Shown here: positions 1 through 6,414 of the stretch, piece by piece | Position numbering within the stretch: the stretch's first letter is position 1 | Layout: each line of letters begins with the position of its first letter | From: Bacillota bacterium | Lineage (GTDB): Bacteria > Bacillota > Clostridia > Christensenellales > JAEXRW01 | Reading direction: 5' to 3' | NCBI GenBank assembly: GCA_023454175.1 | Contig: JAEXRW010000023.1 | Coordinates: 40,242-104,241, forward strand | Length of the DNA: 64,000 nt | Notes under the pieces: generated by a model | The model's input: only the letters and a program-made list of their open reading frames with translations | Told to the model about the DNA's origin: nothing | The model's database searches: none | Made by a program: the position numbers and the translations under genes

Positions 1-2241
1 CTGCGCCGCGCGGATGGTCTCGGTGCGGCCCGAAAGCCCCAGGTAATTGTATGAACCGAAGTTGATGACCCGCTTGCCGTCCACGATGGAGGTATCCTTC
101 AGTGCGGAGTCGTGTTCCACAAAGAAAGGCTTCCCGATTTTCTCCAGGTCGGCGATCTGCTCGCGCCTGGCCATGAATTCCTTGTATTCGGGGGACTGTT
201 CAAATCGGGAGATGCGCTGTTTCCCTTCTTCGGGTTTTCCCGCTGCCAGCGGGGTACCCGAAAGTTTGGAGGAAACCAGCTCGGCAAAGTCGTTCACCGT
301 CGCGCAGTTGAAATATTCCGAATCCATGATGGTGATGCCAAATATCTCTTCCGCCTTAGTGAAAACGCCGATGCTCGAAAGGCTGTCCCCGCCCAGGTCG
401 TTGATGAAATGCTGGTCATATTTCACGTTCTCCGGCGAAACGCCCAGCGCCTCTGCAAAGAGCTTCTGGAGCTGCGTTTGGATCTTTTCCAGTTGTTCGT
501 TTGTGGCCGCCTGCACCGTCTTTTTGCGCAGGTCCTTGACCCTGCCTCTGTCCACATCCAGCAGCAGTGACGGCCATTCCCCCTGCTCCATGGCGGCCTT
601 CAGCTTCTGGCGCTGCACTTTGATGCCGTTGGCCAGCGGGAGCTGCTTCTCGCTTAGGTATGCCTTTCGCACCTGCTTGTAAAGCGGCAGCGTTCCGTTC
701 AATCGTTTGATCTGTTCGCAGACTTCGGCGACCTCTTTGTCCCCTGCGCCTTCCTTTAATTCGATAACGAGTGTGATATCTTCATACAGCCCTTCGCCCT
801 TCAGCCCCATGACGCAGATCTGTTCCGCGCCCGGCAGCTGGGCAAAGCTGTCCTCGAGTTCGTCCGGGTATACGTTTTCCCCCGATTCGTTGATGATGAC
901 TTCCTTCAGCCTTCCCTCGATCCAGAAACGGTTCCCCTGCCTGCGTGCGATGTCCCCGCTGTGGAACCATTCCTTCCGGTTCCGGGCTACGAATTCCCCG
1001 TCTATCATGCGCCCGCTGTGCAGCGAATCCCCCATGATGACCAGCTCGCCCACATCCAGGTTGGATTTGTCCAGCGGGAGGATATCGTAGCGCACGCCTT
1101 CAAATGGCATGCCCACGCCGCTTTTGATCAGTTCGCCGGCGTTGTTGCTCATCTCCACGCCGGTGATGCCCACCTCCGTCATGCCGAAACCCACGGCCAG
1201 ATGGTAGCCGAGTGCGTTCAGCATCCGCAGCGCGTGGGGCTGCACGTGTCCCCCGCCCGATATGCAGAACTGGACCTTGTCCCCCAGTAAATTCTTTTTG
1301 ACTTTCTTGAAAAACACGTCCGCGGTGATGGCTTTTCCGGCTTTTCCGAAGAGTTTCTGCTGCGTGAGGCTCAGCTGCATGATCGTTTTAAATTTTTTCT
1401 GGGTCTTCGTGTCCTGCTGTTCGAGTTTGCGCACGATGCCGGTGGCCACGTTGTTCCAGAAGATCGGCACGGCAAAGATGTGCGTCACGCCATGCCGCCT
1501 GCAGGTCTCCATGATGGTGCTCGGCGCCCTGTCCTTCAGGTAGACCATCGTCTTCCCCAGGCAGGAAAACCACATCAGCACCGCCACAAGGCCAAAGATG
1601 TGGTGGAAAGGCAAAAATGCCAGCTGTTTGATCTCCTTGTCATGCGCCAGCATGTTGTTTGCTTTATTGATCGGCCCCGCCATCAGCATCTGCCGCGCCA
1701 TGGCCTCGCCGTCATAGACATATACCTTGGAGGTGGCGGTGGTGCCCGATGTGCACAATGCGGCCGCGTCCCCCCATACCGGCGGCATGGGTTTGATCTG
1801 TGCGGGTGCTTCCAGTTCGTCAGGATGTATGATGCTGATATCTGAGGGCAGGTCTGTCTTCAGGTCGGTGATGAGGATATTGGCGCCCGCCTGTTTCATT
1901 ACGTGCAGCGTCTGCGCGTCCGTTCCCCTGCTGTCCACCAGCAGCGGGCGGTATCCCGCCATCAGGATCCCCCAAAATAGAACAGGCCACTTCGGGCTGT
2001 TGTCCAGCTTCAGGCCGACGAACTTGCCTGAAACTTTGGTGCCCAAAATGGCGTAAAGGTTCTTGGCCGCAGTCTCCACCATTTCCTGCTGCTGTTTGTA
2101 GGTGATCTGTTTCACTTCACCGTCTTCGAAATATTCCGCAGCGGTTACTTTCTGGCTGGTGCAGACGGCTTTGAACATCCCCTCGTACGTACGGTTGTTT
2201 TGGATGATGTCCATCATTTCCCTGATCGTGATTCCACGCAT
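1..2241 (-). CDS. Acyl-AMP ligase / acyl carrier protein / alpha-oxoamine synthase fusion (partial)
   Basis: An open frame of 747 codons runs off the left window edge. Domains seen in order: an AMP-forming acyl ligase (about 1-560) with the P-loop CTSGTTATSK near residue 165; an acyl carrier protein with the phosphopantetheine motif DLGGDSLSSI near 615; and, from about 725, INFGSYNYLGLSG, the N-terminal signature of PLP-dependent alpha-oxoamine synthases (AONS/KBL/serine palmitoyltransferase/CqsA family). Known chemistry of these domains suggests that an acid is adenylated, loaded on the carrier and condensed decarboxylatively with an amino acid to give an amino-ketone. PigH/RedN of prodigiosin synthesis is a related ACP-oxoamine synthase fusion. 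The substrate cannot be read. ATG at 2241 follows GGGGGAG with 8-bp spacing. The PLP lysine lies outside the window. Confidence 0.85.
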   Translation of the reverse strand, partial: MRGITIREMMDIIQNNRTYEGMFKAVCTSQKVTAAEYFEDGEVKQITYKQQQEMVETAAKNLYAILGTKVSGKFVGLKLDNSPKWPVLFWGILMAGYRPLLVDSRGTDAQTLHVMKQAGANILITDLKTDLPSDISIIHPDELEAPAQIKPMPPVWGDAAALCTSGTTATSKVYVYDGEAMARQMLMAGPINKANNMLAHDKEIKQLAFLPFHHIFGLVAVLMWFSCLGKTMVYLKDRAPSTIMETCRRHGVTHIFAVPIFWNNVATGIVRKLEQQDTKTQKKFKTIMQLSLTQQKLFGKAGKAITADVFFKKVKKNLLGDKVQFCISGGGHVQPHALRMLNALGYHLAVGFGMTEVGITGVEMSNNAGELIKSGVGMPFEGVRYDILPLDKSNLDVGELVIMGDSLHSGRMIDGEFVARNRKEWFHSGDIARRQGNRFWIEGRLKEVIINESGENVYPDELEDSFAQLPGAEQICVMGLKGEGLYEDITLVIELKEGAGDKEVAEVCEQIKRLNGTLPLYKQVRKAYLSEKQLPLANGIKVQRQKLKAAMEQGEWPSLLLDVDRGRVKDLRKKTVQAATNEQLEKIQTQLQKLFAEALGVSPENVKYDQHFINDLGGDSLSSIGVFTKAEEIFGITIMDSEYFNCATVNDFAELVSSKLSGTPLAAGKPEEGKQRISRFEQSPEYKEFMARREQIADLEKIGKPFFVEHDSALKDTSIVDGKRVINFGSYNYLGLSGRTETIRAAQ

Positions 2242-2576
2242 AATGAGACTCCCCCAAGCGAAAAGAAAATAAATAAACCGGATAAAACAAAGATCCGCTT
2301 TGCAGGTTGGTTGGATATGCGCCCGTATCAGCAGGAAGGAAATAAAAAAATAATGGCGGTATTTGGCTCCGGGCGCTTCATTCGTTTATATATATTTAGT
2401 TGATTATAACAAATTTCTTCTGCATACTTCAACAACAACCGCTAAGTTTGTCTATTTCATCCCCTTTTGACCCCCGGTTGCCCTGGACAGGACCGCACCG
2501 GATGCAGAAACATTACCGGGATGGCACACAAACCGGTAGACTGCCGTTTGAATCTTTTAAGGCATACCTGTCTGTT
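2242..2576. other. Intergenic region, promoter side of the ligase fusion gene
   Basis: No convincing coding frame. It holds the leader and a candidate promoter of the leftward fusion gene. The 3' end of the leftward PP-loop gene lies beyond its right edge. No strong terminator hairpin was recognised. Confidence 0.5.
2403..2432 (-). promoter_or_regulatory. Candidate sigma-A promoter of the ligase/ACP/oxoamine synthase gene
   Basis: On the minus strand TTGAAG (2427-2432) and a perfect TATAAT (2403-2408) are separated by 18 bp, about 160 bp upstream of the start codon. Called by eye only. Confidence 0.4.
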
Positions 2577-3233
2577 TCAGCCCAGGTCCAGGATGGCGTG
2601 ATGCCCCATCATGAACCGCTTGCCTTTCAGGACGGGTATGGGATGGCCGTAAATGGGCCCGTCATATACCATCGTATGGTATTCTCCGTTTTCGCCGCAT
2701 GGGTCTGCCCCTGCAGCCTTGATCCTTGCCGCCAGTTCCTTTGTGATCTCGCATCCCAGGAATTCCTCGGACAGTTGCGTTGTATCCACGATTTTGATGA
2801 CCGCCTTAAACCCCGCATCCACAAACGCATGCACCAGCGCCTCCCTGTCCTGCTGCCAGAGCGGGAAAAGCGGTATAAGCCCTGCGTTCTCCGCCCGCTC
2901 GGTGCCCCAAACGCGGTGGTCCTCGATATCGATGTCGCCGAATACGCAATAGGCTGCGCCCGTATCTTCCCTGGCCTGTTTCAGAGCTTCCTCCAGTGTG
3001 GTATGGTAATCATTTCCGATGGATGGCACCTTGTACAGCGGCAAACCCAGCGAATGCGCCGCTTCATCCAGCATCGTGTCCGTTACCCCATGGAACCAGG
3101 ACCTGCCCTCCCCGGCATTGTACATCACCACGAGCGCCCTGGGTTCGTAGCCGGCCTTGACCATGCGGTAATACGCCAGGTTGCTGTCCTTCCCGCAGCT
3201 GAAGGAAATCACGAAGCCATTGTTGTTTTCCAT
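2577..3233 (-). CDS. PP-loop ATPase of the Dph6 (diphthine--ammonia ligase-like) family
   Basis: The 218-residue protein opens with a PP-loop, FSCGKDSNLAYYRM (about residues 10-23), the ATP pyrophosphatase signature. Its later motifs CGENGEYHTMVYDGP (about 180-195) and EFLGCEI are typical of the Dph6/MJ0570-type family. In eukaryotes and archaea Dph6 amidates diphthine on EF2. Bacteria lack diphthamide, so the bacterial substrate is unknown and the name gives only the family. The length fits the short bacterial form without the C-terminal RidA-like domains. The start is ATG 3233. The gene is divergent from the acidic protein gene at 3395 and shares a 160-bp promoter region with it. Confidence 0.8.
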   Translation of the reverse strand: MENNNGFVISFSCGKDSNLAYYRMVKAGYEPRALVVMYNAGEGRSWFHGVTDTMLDEAAHSLGLPLYKVPSIGNDYHTTLEEALKQAREDTGAAYCVFGDIDIEDHRVWGTERAENAGLIPLFPLWQQDREALVHAFVDAGFKAVIKIVDTTQLSEEFLGCEITKELAARIKAAGADPCGENGEYHTMVYDGPIYGHPIPVLKGKRFMMGHHAILDLG

Positions 3234-3340
3234 GAAAGCATCCTCCGTTTTCGTACTGGTAACTGAGGCAATGATCGTTCAGTTCATTGTGCACAGGCAA
3301 ATGGATGGTTGTCTTATTATACACTTCCTCATATAGTGTC

Positions 3341-3367
3341 ACAATATATCCGTTACTCATATATTGT
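3341..3367. promoter_or_regulatory. Inverted repeat in the divergent promoter region
   Basis: ACAATATAT (3341-3349) and ATATATTGT (3359-3367) form a perfect 9-bp inverted repeat with a 9-bp spacer. A second pair, CCGTTA / TAACGG, overlaps it. It lies between two divergent starts (3233 minus, 3395 plus) in an AT-rich region that also contains TATTATAAC. It could be an operator or simply promoter AT-richness. Confidence 0.35.
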
Positions 3368-3394
3368 ATTATAACGGATGGAAGGAGAAGTTGA

Positions 3395-4126
3395 TTGGAT
3401 ATGTCCGATGATGGATACAGGATGGACTGTAAGGCAAAAAAATGCACAGTCTATAAAGGCGCAAATACCGGGCTTGATATAAAGGAAGGCGAATGTGAAG
3501 TCCGGAAGGATGTCATGATCAAAAAGGCGGAGTGTGTGCGTATCTGGGGGCAGGTAAAAGACTGCTGGGGCTGCCCGGTGGAGGGTGCGCTCGTCAAACT
3601 GGTGAAGGAGGTCTATAAGGGCCGGAAAAGCTGGTTTGTTGGCATCGCTCACACGCTGACCGATTGCCATGGTTTCTACCAGTTTGATCTTTGCCGCAAG
3701 GAAGCCAAATGCAATTACCGCATCATTGCCGGCAAGGCTTCCATGGACCGCCGCTATTATGATGCGCTTGTTCGTGCTGAGGAAGAAGAAAATAGACGCA
3801 ATGCGCCCATGGATGAAACAGACGAAGGGGCGGATGCATCCGGTGAGGATACCGAAATGCCCGGCGATGGGGAGCAGGCGGAGGAAGAAGCGGATGAAAG
3901 CGCGGTAGATGATGCAGATTACCCTCCGGAAGACGAAATGGCCATGCAGGTGGAAGAAGAGAGTGAGGCTGCAGAAGATGAAGGCGGTGAGGAAGGCAGC
4001 GATGATGACGCCGGTGAATTTCCGTACAGGAGCCGCGGGGAAGATAAATTTGACCCCGATGAAAAACTTTCGGACGATGCATATGACAAGGACTACGATC
4101 CATGCAGGTATATGATGAAGGATTGA
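3395..4126 (+). CDS. Acidic protein with a carboxypeptidase-regulatory-like domain
   Basis: Not recognised as a named gene. The first ~125 residues are Cys-rich (KAKKC, GECEV, KAEC, DCWGCPVEG, DCHGFYQFDLC, CNYR) and the segment VRIWGQVKDCWGCPVEGALV...TLTDCHGFYQF resembles a carboxypeptidase-regulatory / CNA-B-like beta-sandwich. Residues ~130-243 are almost entirely Glu/Asp/Ala/Gly with Met and look disordered. No signal peptide is seen. AAGGAG at 3382-3387 fits a TTG start at 3395 (7-bp spacing) better than ATG 3401 (13 bp). Two hairpins resembling terminators follow the gene. Function unknown; a surface or spore-associated role is speculation. Confidence 0.65.
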   Translation: MDMSDDGYRMDCKAKKCTVYKGANTGLDIKEGECEVRKDVMIKKAECVRIWGQVKDCWGCPVEGALVKLVKEVYKGRKSWFVGIAHTLTDCHGFYQFDLCRKEAKCNYRIIAGKASMDRRYYDALVRAEEEENRRNAPMDETDEGADASGEDTEMPGDGEQAEEEADESAVDDADYPPEDEMAMQVEEESEAAEDEGGEEGSDDDAGEFPYRSRGEDKFDPDEKLSDDAYDKDYDPCRYMMKD

Positions 4127-4154
4127 CATCGGTCAGCAGGTATATATCACTGAA

Positions 4155-4189
4155 AGGCCAGCGGTCAAGGATATAGGGATCGCTGGCCT
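4155..4189 (+). terminator. Hairpin terminator after the acidic protein gene
   Basis: A 9-bp perfect stem AGGCCAGCG (4155-4163) / CGCTGGCCT (4181-4189) lies 29 bp after the stop codon and is followed by GTTTAAA. The T-run is weak. Confidence 0.55.
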
Positions 4190-4326
4190 GTTTAAATGTG
4201 TCTACACTGTAATTATTGTGTCACAGCTGCAGGCATGGTGAATATATTGAAACTGGATACGATAAAGCATACGGTTTGCTGGCGTAAAGCCATGCACCAC
4301 AAGGCAATCTCGGTTGCCATAAAAAC

Positions 4327-4375
4327 AACACCACCGGGACATCCCCCCAAATTTCTTCCGGTGGTGTTTCTTTTT
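4327..4375 (+). terminator. Rho-independent terminator
   Basis: An 11-bp perfect stem AACACCACCGG (4327-4337) / CCGGTGGTGTT (4358-4368) is followed by TTTCTTTTT. This stronger hairpin would stop read-through from the acidic gene into the Imm-5-like gene. Confidence 0.7.
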
Positions 4376-4535
4376 ACAGCTTCAATGAACCATAGGCCCC
4401 GTAATCCTCTGCAATCAGGTTGCGCTCATACTTTCCAATATACTGGCAAGCCTGACTTTGGATATAATCTAAATATATAGTGAAGCAATGTTATAACCTC
4501 TTATCGTAAGCTAATTACAGAGGGTTGTGGTCATC

Positions 4536-5087
4536 ATGAGATGCGCTAAATTGAGAAAAACGCTTGGTAACTTTCAGTCACCCTGTATTATTTCACTGAT
4601 GCAGCTTATCGAAACGCAGAGCAAAACGACGCTGGTCAGATGGAGCACAGGCTATGCAGAAAAGCATCTTGTGCCCATATACAGCAGTGTGTATCAGATG
4701 GATACCCGGCCGGGAGATGCCTTATTTAATGCAATCGCCTGGCTTGAGGGCAGGGTCAGATTCGTTGATGCCAAACAATCCAATTATGACGCCCATGCCG
4801 CGGCTACCCAGGCAGAAGGCCATTATGCTGCGCAGGCGGCTGCCAGGGCTTGCGCTCATGCCGCGTTAACGATTCACGTCCCCGCTCACTGCCTGGGCCT
4901 CGCCTTTTACGGCACAGCAGCGCTGGCATATGCGCAGGCAGGAATAACTGAAGAGCCTGCGGTTTATGACAAAATAGCAGCCGAAGAATGTGCGAAAATG
5001 GAATCGGCTTTACGCAGCATGGCAGTACCAGATGAGCGTGATCCTGCCAGGATCGATTGGAAATTATGGTCCTATATCATTCAATAA
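4536..5087 (+). CDS. Imm-5-like putative immunity protein
   Basis: The ~183-residue helical, Ala- and His-rich protein has the family pattern LIETQSKTTLVRWSTGYAEK, then AHAAATQAEGHYAAQAAARA, AHAALTIHVPAHCLG and a C-terminal DPARIDW. It matches the family annotated as putative immunity protein (Imm-5-like). The same pattern occurs in the protein at 48211-48738, so the two are paralogues. Immunity proteins of this type neutralise a cognate toxin, but no toxin gene is adjacent, so the role is inferred from family name only. AGAGGG at 4519-4524 favours ATG 4536; an in-frame GTG at 4527 lies too close to it. The stop codon is only 10 bp from a relict transposon end. Confidence 0.65.
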   Translation: MRCAKLRKTLGNFQSPCIISLMQLIETQSKTTLVRWSTGYAEKHLVPIYSSVYQMDTRPGDALFNAIAWLEGRVRFVDAKQSNYDAHAAATQAEGHYAAQAAARACAHAALTIHVPAHCLGLAFYGTAALAYAQAGITEEPAVYDKIAAEECAKMESALRSMAVPDERDPARIDWKLWSYIIQ

Positions 5088-5097
5088 ACGCGAGAAA

Positions 5098-5122
5098 TGG
5101 CAATGTTGATTATTCGACGGCA
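5098..5122. repeat. Relict right end of a Tn7-like element (or original yaiI 3' end)
   Basis: Positions 5098-5122 match the active right tip (32431-32455) at 22 of 25 bases and are followed by the same AGCAG. Read on the minus strand they encode LAVE-stop, the codons that would complete yaiI before insertion. The match continues about 12 bases past that stop and the left tip shares the same core, so a relict end from an earlier insertion at this site explains it best. Confidence 0.7.
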
Positions 5123-5127
5123 AGCAG
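5123..5127. repeat. Target site duplication, left copy (AGCAG)
   Basis: AGCAG directly abuts the TGT tip at 5128 and is repeated at 32456-32460 next to the ACA tip. A 5-bp duplication is the rule for Tn7 family transposition. Confidence 0.85.
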
Positions 5128-5151
5128 TGTCGGCGATAATTAACATTGTCA
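5128..5151. repeat. Left terminal repeat of the transposon
   Basis: Starts TGTCGGCG and continues ATAATTAACATTGTCA. Allowing one gap it matches the inverted right end (TGTCGTCGA then ATAATTAACATTGTCA). Confidence 0.85.
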
Positions 5152-5187
5152 GTGAAATGACATCTCAGAACTCAATTTGAAGGGGAT

Positions 5188-5208
5188 ATTTCTATCATCA
5201 GTTGTCAT
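5188..5208. repeat. Transposase-binding-type repeat L1
   Basis: TTTCTATCATCAGTTGTCAT here recurs as TTTCTACTATCCGTTGGCAT at 5220-5239 and, inverted, as TTTCTACCGTCGCTTGTCAT at the right end. Tn7 ends carry several ~20-bp TnsB sites, so these are inferred TnsB sites. Confidence 0.65.
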
Positions 5209-5218
5209 TTTAGGGCCA

Positions 5219-5239
5219 ATTTCTACTATCCGTTGGCAT
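5219..5239. repeat. Transposase-binding-type repeat L2
   Basis: Second copy of the TTTCTA...GTTGKCAT motif, 31 bp after the first, about three helical turns. Inferred TnsB site. Confidence 0.65.
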
Positions 5240-5270
5240 AAAAAAGCTATTTATGACCCATTTGTTTCTT

Positions 5271-5415
5271 TACTGTTTTTATTGCGTTACCCGCCTTGGA
5301 GTTCTTTTCATCCCACGAAAGGTGAACTCCAATCTATCGGTAACCTCGCTCTTTTATAGGTTGCCCCCTTACAACTTTCATTATAATCGAAAACCTTGCC
5401 TCCAATATAATCTAA
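5271..5415 (-). pseudogene. tniQ 3'-end remnant at the left transposon end
   Basis: This stretch aligns by eye with the 3' part of the intact tniQ at 8423-9796. The minus-strand text around TATAAAAGAG...GAG, then AAAAGAACTCC and AATAAAAACA matches the codons for YKRVAERVGVHISWIKRTPEAG. Further left in gene order, TATAATGAAAGTTGTAA matches the codons for EYNESYK. About 75 nt that separate these blocks in the intact gene are missing, and the frame is broken. It is therefore a decayed third tniQ, trapped between the inferred TnsB sites and the cargo. Confidence 0.7.
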
Positions 5416-5731
5416 CTCAAATGCTAAAAGATTCCGCACGTGACCAGATACCAATGCTTCAGATTTACCTAACGGATTGCCTTTTCACAAATTAGTTCCG
5501 ACAGAAAAAGTAAAGAAGAATGGGATTCCCAAGGTATCCCATCCCTACACTTATATATCGTTGTCTTTAAATTGCCTGTCTTCACCGGTATTAAATATCG
5601 GGTTTTATAGTTGCCGACCAATTATTGGTCTGGCTATTGGAAAGCCATCAACACATCAGTTAGATTGATAAAGTGTAAACTCACCCAATAGACATTGAGT
5701 CTATCGGCATCATTATATAGCTTTATCTGGG
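5416..5731. other. Non-coding stretch inside the left transposon end
   Basis: AT-rich, with no frame I would defend. It may include more distant debris of the tniQ remnant. The 3' end of the leftward cargo gene follows at 5732. Confidence 0.5.
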
Positions 5732-6346
5732 TTACTTAGCAGGTAAACCATGTTCTTCTGAAAACTCAAGGACGTCTTCGATAATAACATGAGCAGTTGG
5801 GCTTATAGACCCCTGGCATATGCTCTGTATAATACATATATCTGCTGAAATATTATTAATTCTGTCATGTAACATTCTACGTATATTAAAAATATTACTA
5901 TGCGTTCTATACTTTTCAAAATATACTTCTGTTTGTTCTAAATATTCCTTTAGTTCGTATCTTACTTTTGAATAATCATGTCTCTCGTAGGCATCCTTTG
6001 CATCTAATAGGATATTCTGATAGACCAGAAAAACGTCTGAAAGTATATAAGGTACGTTAAACTCATAATTATCACGCAATTCTTTAAGTAATATTTTAGC
6101 TAAAATATAACCCGTTAAGTTGTGAGAATCTTTAAGTATCTGCATAAGTAATACTATTGGTTCTTTACATTCTAACTGGTTTTCAACAGACGGTAAAAGA
6201 GTACTTGCTGTTAGTGTTTCTGAAGGTCCTATCTCACAAGCATCTTTATACTCATAAATTGCATCATACATTCCCTTATAATCATCAATAAAAAGATATT
6301 CTCCTGCTTTTGCTAAATAAAGTTCTAATTCTCTTTTACTTTTCAT
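5732..6346 (-). CDS. Short paralogue of the Sel1-repeat cargo protein
   Basis: The 204-residue protein corresponds to the first ~200 residues of its upstream neighbour. Both share LELYLAKAGEYLF / LELCLAEAAEYLY at the start, a VYQNILLDAKDAYERHDY / VYENLLFDAKAFCNKKDY block, and IIQSICQGSISP / IIQSLCHGSINP before an IIE helix. It has no Sel1 repeats. It is predicted soluble and helical, with no signal peptide. ATG 6346 follows GAGAGG. It lies 68 bp downstream of the long paralogue and is probably co-transcribed. No function is known to me; the pair is cargo at the left end of the transposon and could act together. Confidence 0.7.
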   Translation of the reverse strand: MKSKRELELYLAKAGEYLFIDDYKGMYDAIYEYKDACEIGPSETLTASTLLPSVENQLECKEPIVLLMQILKDSHNLTGYILAKILLKELRDNYEFNVPYILSDVFLVYQNILLDAKDAYERHDYSKVRYELKEYLEQTEVYFEKYRTHSNIFNIRRMLHDRINNISADICIIQSICQGSISPTAHVIIEDVLEFSEEHGLPAK

Positions 6347-6414
6347 ATTTGCCTCTCAATTGTTCAAATTCATTATGTCTTAACTATTTGACCTTGTCAC
6401 CAAAGACGCATACA

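Larger units (their letters stand above)
4127..4535. other. Intergenic region with two terminator-like hairpins
   Basis: No credible gene. Besides the two hairpins listed separately it carries a perfect TATAAT at 4463-4468, a possible -10 for the Imm-5-like gene at 4536, but no good -35 was seen. Confidence 0.5.

Noticed and set aside
2400..3266. 288-codon plus-strand frame over the Dph6-like gene
   Set aside because: The minus-strand protein has a PP-loop and family motifs; this frame has none.
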